Of a stretch of 64,000 bases of DNA, positions 53,131-64,000 are shown piece after piece. How positions within the stretch are numbered: position 1 is the stretch's first letter; each line of letters begins with the position of its first letter. Below the pieces are notes generated by a model that saw nothing but the letters and a program-made list of their open reading frames with translations, made no database searches and was not told the DNA's origin. The DNA is from Turnera subulata (Eukaryota > Streptophyta > Magnoliopsida > Malpighiales > Passifloraceae): the NCBI GenBank assembly GCA_028386065.3, contig JAKUCV010004786.1:1-64000 (forward strand), written 5' to 3'. The translations under genes and the position numbers were made by a program.

Positions 53131-55507
53131 ATGGCGGGTGCTACTAACTGTGCCACCTTCTGCTTCCTGGCAGTCCCGGCGGCCAAATTAGCACATACCC
53201 CCACCGCCACCCCGCACAAATTTCGACTAAAGCCACGCCTGGTTTCTTCTACTTCCACTCCATTCCCACCAAAACCCACACACAGGAAAAACCACCTGCG
53301 CGCTAAAATCCTCAAAACCCTAGCTAAACCCTTCCCTACAACCCCACTTCCCCAGATAGAAACCCCAATCCCCACCTCCCCTCAACCCGAATACAACGAC
53401 ACCGTATCGGAACCCCCATTCAACGAAATCCCTACCGTTGAAGAAGCCGTTGACACGGAAGAGTTACGCTTATCGGAGACGATTGGGGAACAGGGTGGCA
53501 GTGTTGGTAAATTCTCCGCCAAATTTGGGTTACAATTTGCTTTCTATTCGTTTGGGGCTTTGGTTGTTTGTGCCTTTTTGTTTACGGGCGGCTCGAGTTC
53601 CGATGAGGAAAAGGGAAGGAATGTGATTACGTTGCGCGGTAAAGAGAAGGTTTTTATGGATAAAGATGGGAACTTGGTTTACTTTGACGAGAGCCAAATG
53701 GAGGAGAGGATCAATGAGATTAGAGCAATGGCAAGGGAAGTGAGGGAATCGGAGAAACAGGGCTTGGATGAGGAGGTGGACGAAGAGAGCGACATTGAGA
53801 AGGAGATTGGAGCAAGATTGATCAAGTTAGAGGAGAGATTGAAATCCAAGGAGAAGAAGGTCCCGGGTTCGGTTGTGGACTATTTTGGATGGTTTGGCAT
53901 TGGAGATGACGAGTTAAGCAAGAGTGCTCCTAGTTCGAAAGTTGATAATGGGAATCCTTCTATGGATATGAGTAGTAGTAGTAGTCTGGAGGAGAGTAGG
54001 GATTCAGGTGGAGTAGACATGAGAGATGCAAATGGTGGTGGGAATTTGAAGACAATGGGTTCAGGTAATGGATATAATTCTCACAAATGCGTCATCTGTG
54101 GGTAGTGGAGATTTCATTTCTTAGTGTGTTTTCAACTCTAATAGGTTTGGTTTGTTGGTGATCTTGATTTCTTGATTGTTACATGGTAACTAGATGTTGG
54201 AATGCAAACTCTATAATAGAAAGAATTTTTTTATTTGTTAGGTCTAGGCCAGGAATAAAAATGTGACATTTTTCTTTGTTCTGTTGACCAATTTAATGGT
54301 TGGAAAATTTCCGTGTAGTATCTGCTATCAGTTGGGTTAGTTTGTTAAAAATTCAACAGGTTTAATGATTCTTTTTGATTTTATAAATAAATTTAGGGTC
54401 TGTCCATGAAACCTCTCAAGGTACATCTTCAATTGATGCTAAGCAGCCTCATGAATCAAGAAATATGGAGACAGATAATTCACAGCTATTAGGAATCAAG
54501 AACAAGGCTACCGTTAAAGTTGACAAGCCTACTTCAGTGAGTAGTGATGGCAGCAGCGTTCATGAAAAGCGATCACCGGTCAACAAAGTTGGGGACAGAA
54601 ATTCCATGCAAACAGATTTGTGGTGGTTGAAACTTCGTTATGTTCTCGTACGTAATAGATTTCTTTAACCTTTGTAGTGTTCTTCTGATATCCTGTTTCT
54701 CTTATGCATTAACGTATATGAAACGTATTATTTGTTGATTGGAACAAAGCCATGGAAGCTGCCTTCTACATCATTAGTATTTGGCAGTCGACATCTTATC
54801 CATTTTCAAGTTTACATTTTTAATTTGCTTTATGACAGTCTATCATACTTCTGCATATCTATATTAGCTGCTACTTGATGTTGAAGTACAAGCTGCTACT
54901 TGATGTTGAAGTACAAGTAGCAGTAGTTATTTTTGTAGACTTCTTATTTCCGAGCAATGACCTGGTACGTATGATGTCTTCCCTACCAGGCTATCCTTAT
55001 GCGGGGAGATGCAGAAGATGGAGGATTTTATTCTTTAAGAATTTCCGAGGCAGGTTGCTTGGAGGACGCTTCATACACTGTTGCTTTTGAGGATCGTGGT
55101 GATGCCAATAGCTTTTGTTGCTTGCTTGATTCCTTCCTTGAAGATGTATACGGCTTTAGTGCCAATATTGTTCCACTATCAGTAAAAGTAAGAGTCCTAA
55201 CTAGGTTTCCTCCAAAAGCGCATCCAAGTTGCATTTAAAAATAAATAATATTTTCAACTATGTTATGAAACGGCAGAGTTCAAAGCCCTTGCCCGAGTTG
55301 CACAGTTGGTCAACTTAAATGCTTTTTGCTTGTGTTAATATGAGAGGAAACTTTTAATTGCAGGATCTCCATGATGAAGTGAAATCACATTCTAAGAAGG
55401 TATTGGTTGTCAAGAAAAGACAACTTAAGCTCTACACAGGTCAGCCATTTGAAGAAGTTGAAATGGCTTTGCGTTCTTTGATTGTACAAAATCAAAATGT
55501 GGCATAG
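53131..55507 (+). CDS. Unrecognised plastid-type membrane protein, four exons
   Basis: Exons 53131-54064, 54397-54647, 54990-55187 and 55364-55507 give 508 residues in phase. The first 70 residues are rich in Ala, Thr, Pro, Lys and Arg with few acidic residues, like a chloroplast transit peptide. One predicted membrane span is at about 134-151 (FAFYSFGALVVCAFLFTG). Acidic, Lys/Glu-rich coiled-coil-like sequence follows (about 180-250), then a Ser/Asn-rich linker. A compact C-terminal domain comprises ILMRGDAEDGGFYSLR, TVAFEDRGDANSFCCLLDSF and VVKKRQLKLYTGQPFEEVE. I believe this C-terminal block is conserved in plant proteins of unknown function, but I cannot name it. Exon 1 can be read to a stop at 54105 if unspliced. 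Confidence 0.8.
54867..54917. repeat. Two-copy 25-bp tandem repeat in an intron
   Basis: AGCTGCTACTTGATGTTGAA and its next five bases occur twice in a row in intron 2 of the preceding gene. Confidence 0.85.
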
Positions 55508-56258
55508 GTGGTTCCACATGTCGGATAGCCTGTATAGATAGACGGTTTCTATAGCAGTGTTCTGGGTGGCTGTTACCTTTCCGGAAGGCCAAATTTTGTT
55601 TTCTAACTTTGCAGCGGTAGACTACTTTTTCCATTTTTCTTGTTTCTCCCTTTGCTGGAGAGGAATGTCCTGATTTTACTAATTTGAGTTTTCTTCTTGA
55701 TTTATAGGAAATACGTTCAACAGTCTGGTCGTCTTTTGAAATCATTTTCTAGCTTCCACATGCTTGCTTGCTCATCCGACGGTCGTTGAAAATTTAGGCC
55801 TCCATAAGCTTGGAAAATTTTGGAAAAACAACGATTTCGAAATATGGGGTGTTCTTCACGTCAAGCTGTCTGATGGTCCATTGATTTTTGTGGAATGATT
55901 GGATCGTTTCGCTAATCAATACTGCCTTATTCCGTTGTTAACTTAGTGTTGTTGAGATTTCAACAATTAACTCTACTATTGTTATATGTAAAATTTAAGA
56001 ATTTTATTCAAAGTGTGGGTGCTAACGGTGGTCCATTTCATTGTGGTGTAATTGGACCCTTTCACTGCTTTATTTGTTCTTCCTCCAACTATCAAATCAA
56101 GCAAAAGAATTGAAATTCTTTGACAAATAGCAAGTTGCTAAACTGTTAAAATCATGTAAAAGCTAGAATTTACATGATATAACAGAGTTATGTAAAACAA
56201 GTGGATCTTGATACCATCAATCTAGTTCTGCTGCTAACATCATCACTCGCCAAAAATC
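55508..56258. other. Convergent intergenic region
   Basis: 3' flanks of the plastid-type protein gene (plus) and the ARM-repeat gene (minus). AT-rich, no further gene seen. Confidence 0.6.
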
Positions 56259-57591
56259 TCACTGCGAACTAGCTATTTTGACCAAAGACTGAGCATGAAT
56301 GGCAGGTAGATTAGATTGGCAAAATGTTTGCCATGATTCCTGCTTCTGCTCTTCATTCTCCGTATAAGCCTGGTATACACAGAATGCAATGTTCCGTGCT
56401 GCTTCTCTTGCCTCAGGCAACCTGTCATTCAATTTGTCCACAGCCATTTGAACCAGCGAAACCAACCCAAACTCTTTCATATCTTCCAGACCCTGAAAAT
56501 TGGTAAATCCACTTCGTTCATTAGTCGCAGTGCCAAAATGGCAGAGAGATATAAAGTCAGCAAACCAATAGCAATTTCTCAGAAAACTCACCATCTTGGA
56601 GACAGCATTAGAGATAGATATGGCAGCTTTGGCTCTAACTCTGAGGTTTGCATGGGTAACATATGCCCGGAGCTGATGCAGCAGAGACAAGGGAGTCATG
56701 GATTTCGCCATTGCAGCCAATGCTTTATCCGCTTCTTCACACACAAACCGCTTGTCCTGAGAAGCTTTTAACAGCAGCTGCAACAACTGTGAAGCAAGAA
56801 CCAAATCCAATTGAAGTGATCAATAGACCCCATAAAGCTTACTTCAGAACAAAACAACACAAGGCTGAAACAAAAGGAAAAAAAAAAAAACACAGATGGC
56901 ATGTGTCAGTAAGTACCAAACTATCGAATGCATCGGTGGTGGGATCGAGCAATTTGTCACCAAAAGCACTGAACACATCAGATGAAGCCATGATCGAAGT
57001 TTTGCACAGAGCACTTCTCGGGTTCTTCATGGCCTTTACCAGCACCAGCATTACCTTCTCCCTACAGAGAATCCATCAGACTAGAACATTTAGCAATTGC
57101 CCATCGAGAAAATAACTTAAAAAAAATCTCTTTCAAACAAAATAACCTACAGGATTGGGTGCAAGAGAGACGAGTGATACAGAGCGAATTGCCTAACGGC
57201 ATTCAGCGACTCGCAAACCTTTGTCCAATCCTTCGAATCCAAGCCTTCAATTAGGCCCTGAAACAAAATCCCTGATCATCAATACCGAAAGCCCACAAAG
57301 GAAACTACTATTTGGTTTGTTTCCGTTCCAGAAACATTAAAACCCTTAACTTAGAAAAAGAGAGGCACTTACTTGGATCTTGGATTCAGGGTCCGTTATG
57401 GGTTTGAGATTCTCAGAAGGGATATAATCAATGGTGGCATCTGCTGGCGGTGGCAACGAGGCCTTGTTCTCGTCATTCACGAGACCAAACTCGGGTTGTT
57501 GTTTTTTGGTTGGAAGCGCAGAGATTTTGGTTTGCTTTTTGGGTCTTTCTGGTGTGATTGGGAGAGCGTTGTCGATGGGTCTCAAAGCCAT
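56259..57591 (-). CDS. ARM-repeat / TOG-like (CLASP N-terminal type) protein, five exons
   Basis: Exons on the minus strand: 57373-57591, 57151-57257, 56917-57061, 56592-56786, 56259-56492; total 299 residues. The first 70 residues are basic and Pro-rich (ITPERPKKQTKISALPTKKQ). The rest is an all-helical HEAT/ARM array: GLDSKDWTKVCESLNAVRQFA, MKNPRSALCKTSIMASSDVF, KASQDKRFVCEEADKALAAM, VTHANLRVRAKAAISISNAV and LPEAREAARNIAFCVYQAY. The SKDWTKVCESLNAVR opening resembles TOG/CLASP N-terminal domains, which bind tubulin or act on microtubules. The size and layout fit small plant ARM proteins of this type, whose function is little known to me. It is a single-TOG protein, so tubulin binding is inference. 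Confidence 0.88.
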
Positions 57592-58948
57592 TTTTTCTCT
57601 GATGAGGAAGAAGAAAGAAGAGAGGTACAAAGATTAAGCTTGAAGAGTTTGATAGATTCAATGGGGTTACTTATTCGTGGGTTGTAAGGCAAATAAAGAA
57701 AGTGAGTCGATCTTTTCTGGCTATCGCTTTTGGCTCTTTTTCAAAATTTAAAACTTTTGAACCAAAGCTCAAAAGAGACGTTAGACTTGTGGGTAACGGT
57801 CACATTAGTTTTTCCTTTTCAATAATAACATTAATTTTGTATCTTTTTATGGGTGGATAGGATAGGATGCCTTGCCAAAAAGGAGGATTTGAACAGGCAA
57901 TGGGTTGAAGGATAAGGAAAAATGATATGGTTCGACCAAATTTGCGAAAATAATACATTACAATGGTGAGAGAAATGACAAATTTAACTTCAACAGTCTA
58001 ACAGAATTTTTTTTAACATACTTACAGATATCCTATTTGGGTATTAGGCAGATCCTATGGTGCTGTATTCGTTTAGATCACATACATGCTGAAGCTGGAT
58101 AGTGTATACCAAATAACTACTTCCTGTGAAGGATCAAACCTTAAACATATGCCTATTTGCAAGGAAAAGAATGTGTTATTTGACTATTCTTTAGAATAGA
58201 TTAAGAAAAATACTAAACCCAGTTGTTTTGAATTTCCAGTTACCACGGCCTTCAATCACAAAAACATACTTACAATGTTTGTAAAAAAAAAAAAGTGAAT
58301 CCTGTGCAATATCATCTTGTAGACTGCATTCAAGTTTCAAAATCATGACATCCATCCAATAAGCAGCAAACACCTGATATTATTTCTTTCAGCATTGATC
58401 TTCTTGTACAAGAAACGCTGCGTTATGTCATTTTCTGAAATAGCATCCAGAAAACCATTCCTTATGTTTATACTTTTCCCAGAAGGCCAAAACTATGGTA
58501 GAAAATAAACAAACAGAAAGAATATGACCCTATTATTGCTCCCCGAGTCCGGGTGAGCATTGAAAACACATCAAATGTTACAAGTATTAAAAAGAATTGC
58601 CACCATGCTACTAGCTACAGGCACATGAGGCCAATTTGCGGGCAAAAATTATGCTATCCTCATCTAGCAGTAAAGACGCACAAGTCATCCCACGAAATTT
58701 GGAGTCACCTAATAATCAGGAAGCAATGCCATTTGCGTGCGTACTTGCCTCTGATGTTTTACAGCTTAACTTCAACACTCGGAATACAATATTGACGAAA
58801 GATCAAGTCAGTTCAATTAGCAGCACAATTTCCTTTCCCACAAAAAGTATCCGCGATGGCTGCATTCCCACTGCCTAGATGAGGAAAGTAATATATTACC
58901 CACACCTGCTGAATTGAATCCAAACAATTTGGCCCATGCCAGCTGACG
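57592..58948. other. Intergenic region between the ARM and PPR genes
   Basis: ARM gene leader and promoter at the left, PPR 3' flank at the right, both minus strand. Nothing else recognisable; AT-rich. Confidence 0.6.
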
Positions 58949-61727
58949 TTACCAAAATCTTGCAGCATGTTGGGATTTCGCAATTTCCCTCAAAACAGCT
59001 CCAACAATTGCAGCCTGCTCAAGACACTCAGCCTTATGCAGTGCATCTAAAAGTACAATACAGGTTTTTGTATGAATACTGGAACCTTTCGACCTAGCTT
59101 CCTCAAAAAGTTTATAGGCATCCATGCCTCTATTTGTCATGCTTAACCCTTCTATAACAGCATTAAAACATGTAGAATCAGGAATACCTCCATTGGCCTT
59201 AAATCTTTGAAAGAGCTCATTAGCCTCTACAATATTTCCAGCCTTCGCAAGTCCTGAGATCATGGTAGTGTAGGTGATGGCATTGGGTTTATATCCTAGC
59301 TTTTGCATCTCTTGCCAATAAACAAAAGCCTTGTTAAATTTTCTGATCCTGCAGAGACCATTTATGAGAATGCTATAAGTTACATGATTAGGAGTGCATT
59401 TCAAGTCTTTCATGGATTGAAAGCAGACAAGAGCCTCATTAATTTCCTCAGCTTTCACCAGTGCATCAAGCAAGCAATTCCATGTGTAACAATTAGGGGT
59501 TAAACCTTTCTGCATCAACTCTTCCATGATTAGATATGCCTCATCAACTCTGCCCACTTTCCCAAACCCATCAATAAGACTACTGTAGACAACAACATTC
59601 AATTCTATGCCATTGGACTTTGCTTCTTCAAAAAGCATGTATGCTTCATCAAGCCTGTCAATTTTAGCGAGGCCATCAATGACAGAGCCATATGTAACTA
59701 CGGTAGGTTGGTGCCCCTTGGTCTTCATTTCCTCTAATAGCTGATAGGCTTTATTCACCTTTCCTGACTTGCAGAAACCATCAATGACAGCATTGTAAGC
59801 ACGGGTGTCCAAAACACAGCCTTGGTCCTTCATTGCATAGAACAAATTGTACGTTTCATGTGCAAACCCAGCTTTCACGAGGCCATGAATTATAATGGAA
59901 TAACTTCTTACATCGGGAAGAAATCCCCGAGCTTTTATCTCCTGAAACAGAGCCCTGCCTTTCTCAGTTTCACCGGCTTTAAAAACACAATCCATGTAGG
60001 TATTAAGGAGCAAAAGGTCAGGAGAACAGCCCCTGTGGATCATTTCTTTATATATCTTGTGACCATCCTCCTTCCTGCCACACTTGAAGAAGTTTCTGAT
60101 GAGGCAAGTATACAAAACAGCATTTGGAAGTTTATCAGAATCCAGCATCTGTTCATACAACTGGTAGGCATCATCCACTCTGCCTTTTTTGCCCAAACCA
60201 TCTATAAGTGAACAAAAAGTAACCTCATCTGGGATGCAAACTTTATGATCCATACCTCTAAACAAGGAATATGCTTCATCAAGTTTTTGCGCTTTACACA
60301 ATCTGTCAATCATTATGTTTAAAGTCATGACATTGGGAAACAAGCCGGCTTCTTTCATGGCATCCCGGACCTTGAAAGCTGCATCAACATTACCCACTTT
60401 GCAGAGCACATCTATGATTATATTGTACGTTGGAAGATTGGGTACTGCATCTTTCTTCATCTCCTCAAAGATTCTTAGCGCCTCATCTGCTTTTCCCTTC
60501 TTCCCAAGACATGTAAGAATGCAATTGTATGCAATCACATCTGGAATGCACCCCTTTGCCTTTTGCCTCTCCAGTAAACTGTAAGCCTCATCAAATTTCC
60601 CAGCTGATCCATAACCCATAATCATGGTATTGTAAGCATATACACACGGGACTCTTCTGTTCTGCTCCATCTGCTCAAATATTTCCACAGCTTCTTCAAG
60701 TCTATTAGCCTTGCAAAGAACACCTATCATGCTAGTATAGGTGACATCATCAGGTACTAAACCATGCGCTTTCATCTCGTGAAAGAATTTCCAAGCCATA
60801 TCCACCTTACCCACCTTACCAAAGCAATCAATACAGACATTATAAAGAACTATATCACCTTCAAAACAGTTGCTCTTCATCTCATCCAGCAGGGAGAGAG
60901 CAGAATCAACACGACCCTCAAGTGCAAGCACACGAATTAGAGTTGTAAATAGGTGGACGCTCACTTCATACCCTAGCTCCTGCATTTGATGAAAGAGAGT
61001 GAGCATGGGCTCAGACGCATGAACCGCAGACAAAGCACCAATCAGAGTAGTGTAGGCGGAGAAGGCGGGTCGGAATTTGAACTTCCTCATTGTCTGAATA
61101 AAATCAAAAGCTTCTCTGAGCTTCTGTGCCTTGACACAGCTCACAACTAACTCTACACACGTGTTAGGCGATGGCCCGAACCCAGCAATACTCATCTCTC
61201 CCAGAATTTCTTCCAGGAAATCAAACTTCTGCGCTTTAGCCATCACCATAAGAAGTGAATTATACGCTTCCGGACAAAGTGCTTGGTCACCTCTCCTCTC
61301 AACCCACCGAAAATAATTCACTGCTTGATTCACATCCTTAAGCCTCCTCAAAACTCCAATAACCAAATCCGCCACAGGTTTTTCATCAACTGTGGATAAA
61401 GCATTCTCAACAGCAGGTCCCCAAGGACCACTTTCCAAAATGCGACACACATCGTCCACTACTGGTCTCCCACCATCAAATTTTCTCCAGTTCTCTTGAC
61501 CGGCTCCATCCATAGAAGAAGAGGCTCTCTCACCATATTCTGAAGACGACCCATTATAGAAAAACCGAATATTATGCCTGGAGTTATAGCGGAATATTAT
61601 TCCTGCAAACCGAACAGGAAAAACTATGAACCAAAAAAAATCCAAACGGTCAACGAAAGAAAAGAAAACACAGAGGCTGGAACTGTCAAAGAATACAAAT
61701 AAGCTCACCTGCGTTCCGTAAGAGCAT
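58949..61727 (-). CDS. Mitochondrial-type P-class PPR protein, two exons
   Basis: Exon 1 is 61709-61727 (19 nt, MLLRNA plus one base), intron 61603-61708 (GTGAGC...TTGCAG), exon 2 58949-61602. The product has 890 residues. The spliced N-terminus MLLRNAGIIFRYNSRHNIRF is basic, amphipathic and free of acidic residues, a convincing mitochondrial presequence. An unspliced frame beginning at 61708 reads through the intron and gives a hydrophobic, presequence-poor start; I reject it. From about residue 95 to 870 there are around twenty 35-residue pentatricopeptide repeats, such as VTYTSMIGVLCKANRLEEAVEIFEQM in pieces. No E, DYW or SMR domain follows. P-class PPR proteins bind organelle RNA one base per repeat and affect stability, splicing or translation. 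It resembles the Arabidopsis At3g06920 product. Confidence 0.93.
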
Positions 61728-64000
61728 CTTCACAAGTGCAAGTCTGACAAGAAGCTACGATTCCCTGGAATTTGCCATTGTTTAGAGAAGGATACTAACC
61801 AAAATGCTTCCTTTTGTAGCTGTAAATGACACAACTTCTTTTGAGTAGACCGGAATGCAGAAACCCATTTTTTTAAGACGGCCAATAAAGCGAAGCAATA
61901 TCAGTAGGCTTGAATCGATGAAAGGGGAAAAGGAGATGTGCGATTAAGAAATGGAAAAACGCGGGATTAGCAAAAGATTGTAAATTTGCTACGGTTGTTA
62001 AGTGAGTTTATAAGAAAAACATATTGGATTCAAGTGATTAAGTATTTGCAATAAAAAGGGGACACAATTGAGATGTTTCGCGTTACCAAGAATGTCTTGG
62101 AGGGGAAGGGTTTAGGGTTTAAGAGAGAGTTTGTGAGATTGTGAATTTGAGACTGTTTTGACGGGTTACAGAGAGAGAAGAAGACGAAATGGGAGCATGA
62201 CTACCCCAGCAAACGACGCCGTGTCTCGGTGTTTTCAGTTGCTGGGATGGGGGGGATTGGGTACTGTGGTCACTCTAAACGCTGCGTTGAAATAAAGAAA
62301 CGCATAAAAGCAAATAATTATATTTTTGAGGCAGGTTATGATGGAAGAAAAAAAGCGAAGACAAAAAACATAAAAATTTAAATCTATAGGATTTTTAAGA
62401 CGACAAAAGTAATATGTAAAAATAAGTAATAGGATGCCTTTATTCATCAAGTTTGAAGCTAGAAATTGTGAAATCGTATTTTATAGTTTCACCATTATGT
62501 TCCAAATCTAATATGGAGCGAGGAGACATGCGGGTTTAAATAGAAAGTATATTATAGACATAGAAAAACGTATATTACCAGTAACCTAGGATTTCCCTAA
62601 AAAAAAAAAAACCTATGAAAGAAACTCCCATTGCACTAGCAAACTGAAGATGAAAAGGGTGTTGGAATATAAGTGTGAATAGTATATCCTAAGTTATAAG
62701 AAGAAAGATGTTAAGTGAGTGATTTTAAAGTAGAGTGAACCTATATACTTAATGCATTAAGGTTTTAGGTTATCGTGATATGTTATTACCAATACAAATA
62801 TTACCAATACAAATCTCAGTTAGGCCTTCCTTGTTTTCTTATTAGTTTATAGGCTACTCCCAATTTTAATAATTAATAGCAAACCAATAGTTCGATTGGG
62901 ACAAAGATGGGCTTATAACATGGTAATACTCTCGCAGTTGTTGTCTTTATATAGATAGAAGAGCGGTTGAGCTCTTGGTCTAAGCTATGGTTATGGATAA
63001 GAGTAGGTATCCGTAGATGCACACTTCAAAGAGGGCTTTGATTTTGACCAAATATGGCCAAAATAGAGTTGTAAGTCATGACTCCAAATAGAATGTGGTA
63101 TTGCAGTATTAGCTGATGGATGCTCATGGGACAAGCTTGCAAAGGGGTGGCTCTTAATGATATTGTGAAATATTTATATTTGGATAGGAGTAGATACTAT
63201 GTTTGATATGGGGGACATTTTTTTTGAAAGAGATAATCATACATTAATAATAAAGGACCTAAGTACATACATGTCTGTAAGACACATACATGGACCATCT
63301 CTTAAAAATATTACAATTCAAACAGATGTGGTAGAAACGAAGAATTGTGAACAATTCCTTTTAGCATCAAAAGAGTACTTAGTGTTAAACATTAAAAGAT
63401 ACATAAATAAACTGGATAGAAAATATATAAGCTTGGATATAGATAAGATTTGGGAAGATGTTATTGTGGAACTGAGATCGAGCACCACTGAACTTCAAAT
63501 TCGGGAAGGTAACTATTGAGGGAGGATATTTGAACCTGATAATGCAGGCCTCTATCCTGAGCACCATGTGTTCTAATAAGTCCAATAAACTTTAAAATCC
63601 ACCCAAGAGAATTCAATTCCAAAACAAAATCAATCTGTCTAAATCCAGATCATCGTCGTAGGTGCCATCACCTTCGCTACCGACCACGGCCATTAAGCCA
63701 AACAAAGAGAGACCTGCAACTCCAGAACATAGGGACACACACAGGGCCTAACTAAAAAGGCACACTCACGAAGCAACTGATCCAAACAATAAAATTGGAC
63801 AAAGAAGCTGGAAGAAATCCATATTAAGCTATAACATATTAATTATATACCATATGACGAGGAATTGCAGTGATGGTAGAACTAACCCATATGAGCATGG
63901 AACTTAAACTCAAGCTTACTTGGAGCCTATGAACGAGCCTTCACACTTCGTGGGTGATGATGGTTGATGATGATTTCTAACTTTGGATTAAACCAAGACA
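61728..64000. other. Gene-free right end of the window
   Basis: PPR 5' leader and promoter up to about 62250, then AT-rich sequence. A 15-bp tandem repeat (ATTACCAATACAAAT) lies at 62785-62814. A T-run followed by GAAAGAGATAATCAT at 63217-63242 looks like a minus-strand retroelement A-tail. The frame at 63199-63519 starts in that element and matches nothing known. No complete gene seen. Confidence 0.45.

Noticed and set aside
61603..61708. Single-exon model of the PPR gene starting at 61708
   Set aside because: The added N-terminus is hydrophobic and intronic; the GTGAGC donor and TTGCAG acceptor join in phase to give a proper presequence.
63199..63519. 106-residue frame near the right end
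   Set aside because: Starts within a probable retroelement tail, has AT-rich biased composition, and resembles nothing known.

Overview
This window is nuclear DNA of a flowering plant, most likely a core eudicot. The evidence is AT-rich spacers, genes with many short GT-AG introns, plant-only families (RALF, a TOC159-type chloroplast import receptor, GT34 xyloglucan xylosyltransferase, PR-10/Bet v 1, a long P-class PPR protein) and plant-type snRNA promoters. I cannot name the species. A single N at 43469 marks it as an assembled draft.

Layout, left to right: a RALF peptide gene (+, 1453-1797); an HSBP gene (-, 3423-5460) with a U12-type AT-AC intron; a TSPO membrane protein (+, 8515-9120); a GT34 xyloglucan xylosyltransferase (+, 11851-13272); a 15-exon CARM1/PRMT4-type arginine methyltransferase (+, 16808-22794); convergent to it a 22-exon organellar isoleucyl-tRNA synthetase (-, 23768-33574); a TOC159-type import receptor (-, 34374-38309); a 13-kb tandem array (39.7-52.5 kb); an unrecognised, probably plastid membrane protein (+, 53131-55507); an ARM/TOG-like protein (-, 56259-57591); and a mitochondrial-type PPR protein (-, 58949-61727).

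The array is the most unusual part. It carries four U2 snRNA genes, all on the minus strand and about 3.7-4.2 kb apart, each with a TATA box and an upstream sequence element at the spacing used by plant Pol II snRNA genes. The U2 copies are interleaved with a PR-10 gene family: one intact gene (46331-46918), one broken copy that lost its promoter and start (about 41190-41740), and a third reduced to its 3' flank. The third unit also holds two tandem copies of an unrecognised gene for a protein of about 120 residues. One of the two duplicated flanks contains a tRNA-derived SINE, and the other shows the matching empty site. An exact-looking 270-bp duplication around the single N is probably an assembly artefact.

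Several housekeeping genes serve organelles: the IleRS charges tRNA-Ile in plastid and mitochondrion, the TOC159-type receptor imports plastid proteins, and the PPR protein acts on organelle RNA. They do not look co-regulated. Exon models were built by hand: splice sites were read on the strand, reading phase was checked across every junction, and every multi-exon total divides by three.
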